Source: Welwitschia mirabilis (Eukaryota > Gnetophyta > Gnetopsida > Welwitschiales). From it: a DNA stretch of 22,351 bases. Below, one piece after another: positions 10,411-20,487 of this stretch. The DNA lies in the NCBI GenBank assembly GCA_051453625.1, contig JBOZIK010000001.1:86288144-86310494 (forward strand), given 5' to 3'. The notes under the pieces are model-generated. The model ran no database searches, was not told the origin of the DNA, and was given only the letters and a program-made list of their open reading frames with translations. Both the position numbers and the translations under genes were made by a program. Numbering within the stretch: the first letter of the stretch is position 1; the number at the start of each line of letters is the position of its first letter.

Positions 10411-11283
10411 AACCCCTCAACTATCGAAGTTTTGGCTGTTGGCATGTCAAATCCTTTTTCCCATTTTCAAATCATGTGTATTTGTCAAACACAATTGACT
10501 CTCCTATGTCATGGTTCTTTTGCATTTTAGAATTGACATCTGCTATTCTAAAGCTTTTGGTGATAAATCAACATCATTTATGTACCTTAAAGCACTCAAC
10601 ATAGGTATCACTTTTCTTAATACATTATTTACCATTACAAAGTAGGAAATAAGGTGAATTAAAATTTTCTATTGTTAGTTGTATTTTGGTTCACTTGCTA
10701 GAAATTTATGTAAAAGCTAATTTTTTTTAAATAAACTGTTAAAACTTTAGAGTGTTTTATAATATAGACTTGAGTTACCCATTGGTATTCCCAAAACCTA
10801 CAATAAAGAGATACCTTAGAGGCTTGCAACTACTAAATTTGAATTCATCGATGCTCAAATAATTTATAAAATGTGATTTGATTCATCTATGTACTATGCT
10901 TCTCTAAAACTTACATGCATGACTTCATCTTTCACACATCTTCTTCCCAGAAAGAGTAATGCTTTTACTAGTTTAACTTCATATACTTTAGACATCAGTA
11001 TTTTCTAAAGGTAATTATTTTCAGCATTTATAATTATCTTTGCAAATTTTAGTTTGTTTTATTATGAAGGCATGATCTTCCTACCTTATCTAATGCAGTA
11101 GAATTTAAAAGCATATTTAGGAACATCCCTTTTAAAATAATCATTGTTATTATCTTCTCATATTTCTTTGAAATTCTAGTGTCCTTGTCTTAAAATGCAT
11201 TTCTCTAGATTTGAATATTTCATAAGAACACTGTTAGAAATTTCTAGATAAGTTAAATGCTCTAGATCTTTCATGTTTTGTCC
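10411..11283. other. Non-coding stretch, possibly interior of the CACTA element
   Basis: No gene is supported. If the element starting at 10045 is long, this could be its interior, but no transposase-like frame is readable. The composition is ordinary for the window. Confidence 0.4.
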
Positions 11284-11383
11284 NNNNNNNNNNNNNNNNN
11301 NNNNNNNNNNNNNNNNNNNNNNNNNNNNNNNNNNNNNNNNNNNNNNNNNNNNNNNNNNNNNNNNNNNNNNNNNNNNNNNNNNN
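11284..11383. other. 100-N assembly gap
   Basis: Placeholder-sized N run. No duplicated flank was recognised on its two sides. Confidence 0.95.
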
Positions 11384-11556
11384 CTAGGGGACTTCTAGCG
11401 TGTATATCAAGCTAGCTATAATCAAGCATATTTAGGCTAAAAAACTATCCCTTGGGAGTATTTTAAGGTGATATTTAAATTAGAGATAAAAGCTTATGAA
11501 ATCATACTTTATCATATGCTTTTAAACTTTCTTGATAAAGACATTAATAACATCTA

Positions 11557-12170
11557 TGAACTTTTTATCACCTATGAAAGCAAAGGAAGCATTTTGGTTT
11601 TTTCCATTATTTATGATTCCTTAATGTTATTATTTTACTATAGTATCTATTCTTGGAACTGAAGCTCTTATTCCTAAGCATTAACATTGTTTAAAATTCT
11701 AACTGTATTTTCCTTCTCTGAGCCCATGCTATTTGCATGCTGATACTGTGAGTTTTTTATGTGTTTTTTAGTTACATAATTTTATTACAATTTCTAGTTC
11801 ACTTTATTTTACANNNNNNNNNNNNNNNNNNNNNNNNNNNNNNNNNNNNNNNNNNNNNNNNNNNNNNNNNNNNNNNNNNNNNNNNNNNNNNNNNNNNNNN
11901 NNNNNNNNNNNNNTGAACTTTTTATCACCTATGAAAGCAAAGGAAGCATTCTGGTTTTTTCCATCATTTACGATTCCTTAATGTTATTATTTTACTATAG
12001 CATCTATTCTTGGAACTGAAGCTCTTATTCCTAAGCATTAACATTGTTGAAAATTCTAACTATATTTTCCTTCTTGGAGCCCATGCTATTTGCATGCTGA
12101 TACTGTGAGTTTCTTATGTGTTTTTTAGTTACATAATGTTATTAGAATTTCTAATTCACTTTATTTTACA
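11557..12170 (+). repeat. 257-bp direct repeat flanking a 100-N gap
   Basis: Copy 1 is 11557-11813 and copy 2 is 11914-12170, with N at 11814-11913. The copies have identical length and about 12 substitutions (near 5%), with no indels. The second copy begins tgaactttttatcacc immediately after the gap, and both end actttattttaca. The open frame at 11468-11662 overlaps copy 1 and shows no protein family. This is probably an unmerged overlap of two diverged sequences. Confidence 0.9.
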
Positions 12171-12176
12171 TTTCAT

Positions 12177-12188
12177 GCTTTGATACCA
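12177..12188 (-). other. Possible degenerate primer-binding site of a minus-strand LTR element
   Basis: gctttgataccat on the plus strand differs by one base (C to T) from the complement of the initiator-tRNA-Met binding site common in plant LTR retrotransposons. No LTR edge with TG at the expected side was found beside it, so chance is quite possible. Confidence 0.2.
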
Positions 12189-13919
12189 TAAATTATTAGG
12201 CAAAGTTTGCTTTGTTATAATTGTAAATCATGCCTTTAGAAATTGTACTTTTATGAGTCAAAGTTCTTTTTTTCCTTTCGTAGATTACTTACACCCTATA
12301 CGCCACAAATGCTAGTGTCTATAACTTCAGACATTGGTGATAATACTGTAGAGATAGAGATATCTTATGAAAAAAATTATGTTTTCTTTCTCACTAGCAA
12401 CAACCACTGATGTATACTTATATCCACTTTTCTTTCATCCAGTTCCTTATGAAGTATCTAGAAATTTATTTACATTCTATAGGCCACCAGAATCATTATC
12501 ACTTTTGAAATTGGCTCTCACTATTATGATTATTGTTCCTCTATTTTCTCTGGTTTGTTTAAGACTGTCTCTTCTGATACAGGTTCAAGCTATATCCTAG
12601 AATCCTAAACAGATAATAGTTCTTCTTAGTGGGTTATTTAATCATACTATAGCCATAGTAAGTTTTTCCCTCTAATTTTTTTAGTCAATTTTTGATTTTT
12701 TCCTTGATTCCTTAATTAAAGCATAAGTATTCAAAAGATTATATTGATTTATCTTTTTTAGTTTAGAATTTATTTAGCAACTAGAAAATTTTTGAATGTG
12801 AGATTTTCTTAATTAATATGAACATGTCTTAAATCTAAGCCTATATGTATGTCCATTTTGTTTATTTGGTAAAAAATTAAAATCTAGTCTTCATTAATTT
12901 TCATTAAAGTTAACTACTAAAAACGTATTATGGAAGGTAAAATTTAGTGCCTAATATGTGATTTAGAATTTTAAAGGAAAATTCATTTTTGGAAGTGTTT
13001 TTTGATCAATTGGTACATCTATATTTTCTTTTCTTGTTTTTAATTGGTTGAAAAAAGATGAAAGAAGATTAGCATAGTAATCTTATTATAATATGTAAAT
13101 CATAGGTTATCCCATAAAATTTTAAGATCCCATTATAGTAGTATGAGGAGTCTTCTTTTCCAACATTACTTGGTAGGAAACACAATGATGTTTATGTTTT
13201 GAAAAAACATGTCCTAACAAAGGCTTAAAGAAAAAAAAAAGAAAAAGAAAAGTATCTAAGAATAGTAATGTATTTATTCTAAAAAGAAAATTAAAAACAA
13301 TACTATAGTATGAGTTTAGGAAGAAATTTAAAATTCCTTTATGAACCTTTAAAATTTTTAACATTCATGAATGATCAAATCCCTTGCTATCATTGGTTAC
13401 AGGATCATTTCTTTGATGATAGTTCTAGTTGTTTTGATTCACCATCTTTTGTCTTGATAATCTATGACAAAGCTCATCAGCTTATGTGTAGCAACACCAA
13501 TGTGATGAGATATGAAACAATAAACAAGGAAAAACAACAATAGCTATTAAACATACAAATTTATGTGGTAAAACACTTAAATGTAGAGAAAAATATCTAG
13601 AGGATAAGAAAGGTCTTTTTATTACCAGTTATGCAAATAAACCAGCTGCTTTACAATGTGCAAGGATCTAAGACTTTTCGATCAGGTTAGGGTTTTAAAA
13701 TAAGCTTAGATTTAAAACTCCTAAATATCATTCTCTATTTACTCATAGATCCTACTTTATATTTTAACTTTTAATTACAAAATGTAGAAGGACAATGAAG
13801 GGCTAAACTTTCTTTAGAATATTGCAGCATAACATAAGAACGGTAGCATAAGATGTGCCTTCAAAGCATAACAAAACATCCTCCTCCAATTTTATTATTT
13901 AATGAAGATTTTTTATAAG
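12189..13919. other. AT-rich stretch without a supported gene
   Basis: About 1.7 kb. The longest open frames are 77 codons at 12367-12600, 80 at 13122-13364 on the minus strand and 77 at 13310-13543. None has a recognisable domain, conserved neighbour or upstream signals, and two overlap on opposite strands. A purine run of about 30 bases occurs near 13220-13255. Reverse transcriptase of the adjacent minus-strand copia relic would be expected below 13920 but is not seen. Confidence 0.45.
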
Positions 13920-14045
13920 AAGTTATTCCTCTTCTTGTTGCTCTTTTGGTTTACATTTAGGCATCAGTTTAGAATCAGATTCAAGATTAGGAGAAATGAT
14001 TTTATCATTTCCAATTACTTCCTTTTCTACTATTCAATATGATTT
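13920..14045 (-). pseudogene. Copia pol relic: acidic hinge after integrase
   Basis: On the minus strand a frame reads IVEKEVIGNDKIISPNLESD, then a lysine- and glutamine-rich run and a string of glutamates before a TAA. A charged, glutamate- and glutamine-rich linker of this sort separates integrase from reverse transcriptase in plant copia polyproteins. It lies just downstream, in minus-strand sense, of the integrase relic. Beyond it no reverse transcriptase motif is seen, so the element is truncated or its 3' part has been replaced. Confidence 0.45.
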
Positions 14046-14700
14046 GGGTCTTTAACAAACTTATGTAGGATACTAAGAATAGAATTTTTGTTTGTTCATA
14101 GTCTTTTGTATGGTTTATAGAACATAATCTTCTCATAGAAAACTACAAGCCATGATCAATCTATCTTCTTATCCATAGGATACTAAGAAGTTGCATCTTC
14201 TTGCATGTTCAACAAATTCCAGGGTGTTCTAAACATAAATAACTTTTACAGTGTTATAAACAAGAACAAATGTCTTATAACTAAGAATTCTAAGATGTAG
14301 AAATGAAATCAAAAATTAAACTTGACTTAAATTTGGTATGTTCACATCTATTATTACATATGAAAACTGTTTTTGGGGATAAGAAATAGCTTCGACAATC
14401 TCAATTTCAACCTAAAAGATTTTGGAAGTCCCTTAGTATATTAACATGATCCTTATGATTTTAATTTTCATTTCTACAACTCCATTTTACTTGAGATTCT
14501 AGGCACAATTTTTGATGCATAATTTTGGGTTCTCTAATAAAGATCTCAAACTCAGAAGAGCAATATTAATAAATACTTAAGCTTATAGCTAGGTTTATTT
14601 TGTATTCCTTTCTTAAAAATGCTGAGGCATTCAAAAGCCTAATCTTTGGATTTCAAGGCACAACAAAATTTTTCTACTTTAGTTATATTTAAAAGAAATA
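14046..14700 (-). pseudogene. Copia-type integrase relic
   Basis: Several copia integrase landmarks appear in the right order on the minus strand, in shifting frames. Near 14675-14609 LKSKD, a TAG, then AFECLSIFKK resembles the core segment where an aromatic and charged stretch precedes the second catalytic region. Near 14489-14475 NGVVE is the very conserved stretch after the catalytic glutamate; one base is missing just before it, which shifts the frame. Near 14420, IF followed by TAG and VE stands where copia has Phe-Trp-Ala-Glu. Near 14297-14263 HLRILSYKTFV matches the start of the integrase C-terminal domain. At least one frameshift and many stops make it non-functional. The catalytic aspartates and glutamate are not readable with confidence. 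Confidence 0.7.
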
Positions 14701-15054
14701 AAATAATTTTCACTCCCTAAAGAAATAGGAAGAATTGATTAACTAGTAGTAAGGAAATTAGACTTGCAATAATAGTATAATACAAAATATCTTTGGAAAC
14801 TTTAATCTTAGATCATGTATCTGAGAGATGATATTTTACATCTTATTGAAATGCATAAGAGTAGGATTCCCTTTATCCTTGTTGTAAATTCTTGAATTTG
14901 GACTATAAACTTTCTTGCCATCATTAATTCATTATATTTGTTTCAAGTTTTTCTAAAGATTTTGTGTTATCCTCACTTTGCACATGAATTTCTAGATGCT
15001 TTTACTTAGGTAGGATCTAATGTACTACAAGATCTTATGATCTATCTCTTTTTA

Positions 15055-16430
15055 GTCTACAATAGAATGGAGGATGTTAAATATGTTTTAAAAAAAAAGA
15101 AGGCAAGTATAGTCCAAGTCAATTTAAAAGCTTACCCCTAGTACTTGTTCATAGGGCTTACATGTTTTTCTTTGGTTATTATATAAGATGCAAACTTCCT
15201 TACAAGGAAGCTATCTATCAACAGAATAGAAAACACACTAGAGATAGGAAAATGCCTTGATCATTTACTAATACAAATATATTTAAATAAAGCATATCTC
15301 CACTCTAGTAAAAATGCATATTAGATTCATACTTTAGAACTTTTTGTTTTTGTAGTAAAGGCTGAGCACTCTATAACTGATATTTGATGAGGCTTGATCT
15401 ACGAATATAATTCTCACCATCATCAAATAGAGATATTCTATAAGAATCTAGGGTACTACAACTTCAGCCCTCAAAGGTAAAATAATTGAAAGAAATAGAT
15501 AAGTTATTTAAAGTTGAAAGGGAAGAGACCAATTTAGAAATGTCTCTAAAAATTCATTACATGATAGAACTGGTTATTCTAGAGATCTACAGTAGGAAAG
15601 AAATAAAGAAATTATGTCACTTATATTGTTGAATGCCAAGTCCAAAACAACAAGATTTGAAAGCCTTTCCAATTNNNNNNNNNNNNNNNNNNNNNNNNNN
15701 NNNNNNNNNNNNNNNNNNNNNNNNNNNNNNNNNNNNNNNNNNNNNNNNNNNNNNNNNNNNNNNNNNNNNNNNNNGGTCTACAATAGAATGGAGGATGTTA
15801 AATATGGCTTTGATGAATAGTTGTTCCATTTAGTTTTAAAAGTATTTAAAAAAAAGAAGTCAAGTATAGTCCAAGTCAATTTAAAAGCTTACCCCTAGCA
15901 CTTGTTTATAGGGCTTACATGTTTTTCTTTGGTTATTCTATAAGATGCAAACTTCCTTACAAGGAAGCTATCTATCAATAGAATAGAAAACACACTAGAG
16001 ATAGGAAAATTCCTAGATCATTTACTAATCTAAATATATTTAAATAAGAATATATCCACTTTAGTAAAAATGCATATTAGATTCATACTTTAGAACTTTT
16101 TATTTTTGTAGTGAAGGCAGAGCACTCTGTAACTGATATTTGATGAGGCTTGATCTGGGAATATAATTCTTACCATCATCAAATAGATCTCTTCTATAAG
16201 AATCTAGGGTACTACAACTTCAGTTCTCAAAGGTGAAATAATTGAAAGAAATAGATAAGTTATTTAAAGTTAAAAGGGAAGAGACCAATTTAGAAATGTC
16301 TCTTAAAATTCATTACATGATAGAAATGGTTATTCTAGAGATATACAGTAGGAAAGAAATAAAGAAATGATGTCACTTATATTATTGAATTCCAAGTCCA
16401 AAAAAGTAAGATTTAAAAGCCTTTCCAATT
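15055..16430 (+). repeat. 620/655-bp direct repeat flanking a 100-N gap
   Basis: Copy 1 is 15055-15674 and copy 2 is 15776-16430, with N at 15675-15774. Differences are about 5-8%, and copy 2 carries an extra segment of about 35 bp near 15806-15850 (containing gctttgatgaatagttgttc). The second copy begins one base after the gap and the first ends at it. This is either an unmerged overlap between diverged haplotypes or a true tandem duplication collapsed at a gap. Confidence 0.85.
15344..16195 (-). pseudogene. Unidentified minus-strand coding relic, present in both repeat copies
   Basis: On the minus strand copy 2 (about 16195-16105) gives 30 open codons including FDDGKNYIPRSSLIKYQL. The equivalent in copy 1 (about 15440-15350) reads the same apart from a TAG at 15373-15371 where copy 2 has CAG at 16129-16127. 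Just beyond, copy 1 has CAA (15346-15344) where copy 2 has TAA (16102-16100). It lies between the gag-like block and integrase of the minus-strand retroelement, so it may be part of the same polyprotein. I do not recognise the domain. Confidence 0.35.
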
Positions 16431-16809
16431 GAGCTCTTAATCATTTCTTGGGCTAGATAAGTCACCTTCTCCAATTTCAGCTCTGAACTCTCTATGCCAT
16501 TTTCTCTCCTAAAGGATTCTCAAGATCTGACATTCTTTCAGGTTAGCTTATTGGGTATAAATATTATTTTATTTTTTAGACATTAGAGTTGCTCTAAACA
16601 ATCTATATGAAAAACCTGAATGGCTTTTACTTTTAGCAGTGTGCAAACTAAACTCTTCTATAGAAATTCATCTAATATCTATAGATAATTTCTTAAATGA
16701 ACTTTGAATACTTAGAAGTACTCTACATGTGACTTATGTATCTTGACCATTTGGAAATCAAGATGTTTGGTCAAATGTTTTGAAGTAGAAAACTTTTGTA
16801 TTAGAATTT
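16431..16809. other. Linker region of the minus-strand relic
   Basis: A minus-strand frame beginning MSDLENPLGEKMA at about 16535 continues with stops toward 16430 and into the adjoining repeat. This could be part of the retroelement polyprotein. Nothing else is recognisable. Confidence 0.3.
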
Positions 16810-17449
16810 TCATATAAGTTTTAGATTGATTACCTCTAATGCATTATTGATAGTGTCTTCATCAATGGCATTATTTTAATCATTGAAATTATTAATTTCT
16901 AAATTTAAATTAAATAATGTCTTTTCAAAATTATTAGTACTAGTAATTTCTTATGTATTATAGACATGGAATACTTTCTTACTTAAGTTATCAAAAGATG
17001 CACTCATGTATTTAAGTTTCTTTATTAAAACTAGCACCTCATTCTAAGATATCTGTAATTATTTCTTTACTATGATTAATTCATTAGAAAATGCATTTGA
17101 ATTCTATTTTCATTCATGAAATCTCTTCTTAAGACAACTATCACGTACATCCCTATTCATAATTAATCTTAAAAATTCAATTCAATCTATTCTTTATAAC
17201 TTTTTAAGGAGCTTAATTTCCTTGATAAAGAGTCGATATTTCCCTGTGAATCATATATTGTCTTTCATAGAAATGATACCAATATGGTCTCTTTTTGAGC
17301 CATTCTTTTTAAATCATATTTATTTAAAGGCTTAAATGAGATCACCTCTTTCTCCTATAAAAGCTTTAGTACTATAGTCATAGCTAATGTAGGGTCTTCT
17401 TGGCAACTAGTTTCTATAAAAAAACTTCTTTCTATTAATATTTTTGTTA
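16810..17449 (-). pseudogene. Helix-rich gag-like relic
   Basis: Two minus-strand blocks read as protein. The first, 17449-17163, has about 95 codons with three stops and includes QEDPTLAMTIVLKLL and KPLNKYDLKRMAQKE. The second, 17130-16810, is asparagine- and lysine-rich and helix-prone, with NEVLVLIKKLKYMSASFDNL and stops mainly at glutamine-like positions. Its place upstream of the integrase relic on the same strand fits a copia gag, but I see no zinc knuckle, so the assignment is inference from order. A frameshift or small loss lies between the two blocks. Confidence 0.4.
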
Positions 17450-17724
17450 ATTCTTAAAAGGCACAAAAAAAAAATGATGTTTCTAAACTAGTGACACTAA
17501 ATGATAATAATCATAGTGATCATTTCATTCTACAAGTATAATATGAATCATGATAAAGAGGAGAGTTTATCAGCTTCAACAGGAAGCAGAGGTAATGATG
17601 AGCTAGAAATGAGACTATCAGGGGACCCAAATCCTTTACAAATAATGCCATAAATAAGAACAAAAAGAGCATGACATATCCTATGTTTTCCTTATTTTAT
17701 TTACTCTCTACTTCTACTTTGAAG
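17450..17724. other. Stretch with no supported gene
   Basis: Possibly the 5' flank or leader of the minus-strand retroelement. No primer-binding site or LTR edge was recognised before the gap. Confidence 0.35.
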
Positions 17725-18001
17725 NNNNNNNNNNNNNNNNNNNNNNNNNNNNNNNNNNNNNNNNNNNNNNNNNNNNNNNNNNNNNNNNNNNNNNNNNNNN
17801 NNNNNNNNNNNNNNNNNNNNNNNNNNNNNNNNNNNNNNNNNNNNNNNNNNNNNNNNNNNNNNNNNNNNNNNNNNNNNNNNNNNNNNNNNNNNNNNNNNNN
17901 NNNNNNNNNNNNNNNNNNNNNNNNNNNNNNNNNNNNNNNNNNNNNNNNNNNNNNNNNNNNNNNNNNNNNNNNNNNNNNNNNNNNNNNNNNNNNNNNNNNN
18001 N
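17725..18001. other. 277-N sized gap
   Basis: Non-standard length, so probably an estimated gap. If the minus-strand element had an LTR it could lie here. Confidence 0.95.
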
Positions 18002-18075
18002 ATGCCTTTTAGAGATGTCTAGCTAAGTTCTATTCATGCTATTATATTACTGCATAAGTTGTCTAGAGATGGTTC

Positions 18076-19039
18076 ATAGAATACTCATGTAATAACGTTC
18101 TAAATTTTTAGTAATTAAAGAGAAGAAAACTAGGTTTAACTTTTGTTAATTTTTATGTGAAATAGATGTTGCGGTGCTTAATCTAACATGGCATTTTTAA
18201 AGATATAAGATTTTATTAATATAGTAATTAAATAACATGTTCTGAACCTAATGAATTTTCTTCATGCTAGTTACTAAAGAATCTAATTTACATTTGCAAG
18301 AAACTAGTTATGCATCCTTAAATTCATGCATAGAAACTAGTTATGCATTCTTTATTATTTAGATAAGGTCTTGAGTCATAAGAGTTGCCCATTTACAAGC
18401 CATAATTCATATTCTTAATGTAATTTATTTGGATCAAATGTACACATAGACAAAAAATTTAATTTAACTAAGTATGCAGTATCTTAAGTGATAGTTTTAA
18501 ACAACATNNNNNNNNNNNNNNNNNNNNNNNNNNNNNNNNNNNNNNNNNNNNNNNNNNNNNNNNNNNNNNNNNNNNNNNNNNNNNNNNNNNNNNNNNNNNN
18601 NNNNNNNATAGAATACTCATGTAATAACATTCTAAATTTTTAGTAATTAAAGAGAAGAAAACTAGGTTTAACTTTTGTTAAGTATTATGTGAAACAGATG
18701 TTGCAGTGCTTAATCCAACATGGCATTTTTAAAGATATAAGATTTTATTAATATAGTAATTAAATAACGTGTTCTGAACCTAATGAATTTTCTTCATGCT
18801 AGTTACTAAACAATCTAATTTACATTTGTAAGAAACTAGTTATGAATCCTTAAATTCATGAATAGAAACTAGTTATGCATCCTTTATTACTTGGATAAGG
18901 TCTTGACTCATAAGAGTTTCCCATTTACAAGCCATAATTCATATTATTAATGTAATTTATTTGGATCAAATGTACACATAGATAAAAAGTTTAATTTAAT
19001 TAAATATGCAGTATCTTAAATGATAGTTTTAAACAACAT
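18076..19039 (+). repeat. 432-bp direct repeat flanking a 100-N gap
   Basis: Copy 1 is 18076-18507 and copy 2 is 18608-19039, with N at 18508-18607. Both are exactly 432 bp without indels. By eye there are about 22 differences (near 5%), more than half transitions. Three of them fall at CG sites in one copy (18095, 18171, and 18769 in copy 2). The copies abut the gap exactly. Neither copy holds a gene. Confidence 0.9.
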
Positions 19040-19159
19040 TTTTTAAGTTGCATTGAGTTACTTATATTCTTTTTTTTAAGGACATTGAAATGTATTTAAG
19101 TATGATATTTTGTTTAGGGGAATCAATAACTGACTTTGTATTTAAATATTCGTTTTATG

Positions 19160-19354
19160 NNNNNNNNNNNNNNNNNNNNNNNNNNNNNNNNNNNNNNNNN
19201 NNNNNNNNNNNNNNNNNNNNNNNNNNNNNNNNNNNNNNNNNNNNNNNNNNNNNNNNNNNNNNNNNNNNNNNNNNNNNNNNNNNNNNNNNNNNNNNNNNNN
19301 NNNNNNNNNNNNNNNNNNNNNNNNNNNNNNNNNNNNNNNNNNNNNNNNNNNNNN
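19160..19354. other. 195-N sized gap
   Basis: Non-standard gap length. All open frames spanning it are mostly unread bases and are not called. Confidence 0.95.
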
Positions 19355-19900
19355 TACACAAAAGGTATCAATAAACCTCTTTTGTATTTATGCTCCTTGG
19401 ACAAATGTGGACATAGGATTTGTCCCCTTTATATTTTATTTTAAAATCTAAACCATTCTCTTGATACTTAGACTTTGAGGTTTTACTTAATATTTGTAAT
19501 TACAAGTAGTGTACAAGAAAACCATCTAGACATGGATGTCGAGGAGTTATGAAAGAAAGAATTTGACTCTGTTTACTCAAAGAGAGGAGGAGTAGGCACT
19601 AGTAAAACTAGATATAATGAATTCATAGTGTACATTCCTACATAAGCATTGTCCAAATATGTGGTTTATTTCAAATGCATGGAGTAGCAGATCCTATGAA
19701 TACACTCAACTTCCTTAATAATTTCTTTTGATTTTCCATCAAACCCTTGGATACATTTTTTAGAGACAACAGCCATGAATAGCATTTTCGGCTTGCACAA
19801 TATCAACTTTATAGGATGTATTAACATAGAAATATTAAGATAAGCTAAAATTACTTTATGTTTTTATCACAAAAACTTTTGTTATTAATAAAGAATTTAC
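19355..19900. other. Stretch with no supported gene
   Basis: No readable domain or RNA gene was found on either strand. Confidence 0.4.
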
Positions 19901-19903
19901 ATA

Positions 19904-20054
19904 TTGGGATTAGGTCATCCAGGTAAATTTGATCTTAAACAAGGAGCTTCAACATCACTATGATAAATTTAAGTATTAGATTGGAAATAATATCAAAGAG
20001 AAGCTTGTTTTTCATGGTACTAACAAGGATGCCATAGACAACATAATTGTGTAA
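19904..20054 (+). pseudogene. Short coding-like relic of uncertain family
   Basis: Two overlapping plus-strand readings stand out. In one frame (from 19904) LGLGHPGKFDLK resembles the Arg-Leu-Gly-His stretch of the copia pre-integrase domain. In another frame (19923-20054) about 43 codons, with one TAG at 19977, contain KEKLVFHGTNKDAIDNII, which resembles the His-Gly-Thr motif of ADP-ribosyltransferase (PARP-like) domains. Both are short and at most one is likely to be real. The CACTA-like element begins 23 bases downstream. Confidence 0.2.
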
Positions 20055-20076
20055 GAAAACAAGATTTCCATAAGAT

Positions 20077-20487
20077 TGCTGTAGAAATATCTTAGATGCG
20101 TCTAAGGCATTTGTTTAGCAAAATGCCTGAAAAGGCTTTTATGCACTTCTCTTGTGAAATGCCTTAAAGGGATTAAAATAAACACTTGAAAAGGCCAATA
20201 AGGCATTTGATTGAAAAAACCTCTAAAGGGAGGCTTTTTAAGGCATTTTCTAGGAAAATGCGTTAAAAGGCTTTTAAGGCAGTTATTTGGAAAATGCCTC
20301 AAAAGGAAGGCTTTTTAAGATGTTTTTATTTAAATGCCTTAGAAACACCTTAAAAGCCTATAGGATATTAAGGTGAGGATTTTTTAGGTGTTTTGTGAAG
20401 AAATGTCTTAAAAGCTTTTAAGGCCTTTTTTTTAATGCCTTTTAAGGCATTTCAGAAATGCATTAAAAGCCTATATTTCTTATAGTA
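20077..20487. mobile_element. Short non-autonomous CACTA-like element made of hairpin units
   Basis: The left end TGCTGTAGAAATAT and the right end atatttcttatagta are imperfect inverted repeats of each other and match the CACTA terminus family seen at 9265 and 10045. Almost the whole 411 bp is made of about ten alternating AAGGCATTT and AAATGCCTT motifs, many arranged as hairpins joined by AAAAGGCTTTT spacers. It has no coding capacity. The minus-strand open frame at 20102-20302 is a by-product of the repeats. A target duplication is ambiguous: TGC at 77-79 and at 88-90 (last two digits) could be a 3-bp duplication if the terminus starts at 20080. Confidence 0.65.

Noticed and set aside
11162-11182. 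atatttctttgaaattctagtg as the missing right end of the CACTA element at 10045
   Set aside because: It contains ATATTTCTT and TAGTG separated by extra bases, but has no subterminal repeats before it and the flanking 3 bases (tcc) do not match those before 10045 (tgc).
12367-12600. 77-codon frame with hydrophobic segments and a possible splice acceptor just upstream
   Set aside because: No recognisable family, no continuation in neighbouring exons, and hydrophobic codons are expected by chance in T-rich DNA.
13530-13700. Possible LTR-like stretch around ttatgtggtaaaacacttaa
   Set aside because: It vaguely resembles a motif common in plant LTRs, but no TG..CA edges, second copy or primer-binding site were found.
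17262-17285. Second primer-binding-site-like string (atgataccaat)
   Set aside because: Only the inner eight bases match, and they lie inside a minus-strand coding relic.
4725-17449. A variant genetic code in which TAA and TAG mean glutamine
   Set aside because: Many stops sit where glutamine would fit, but tryptophan-to-stop changes (TGG to TGA or TAA), frameshifts and reciprocal sense/stop differences between duplicate copies show ordinary decay. The repeats are of plant type, and no long open frame results without further repair.
20102-20302. 66-codon minus-strand frame rich in RHF and CLK motifs
   Set aside because: The apparent protein repeat is the translation of the AAGGCATTT subterminal repeats of a CACTA-like element.
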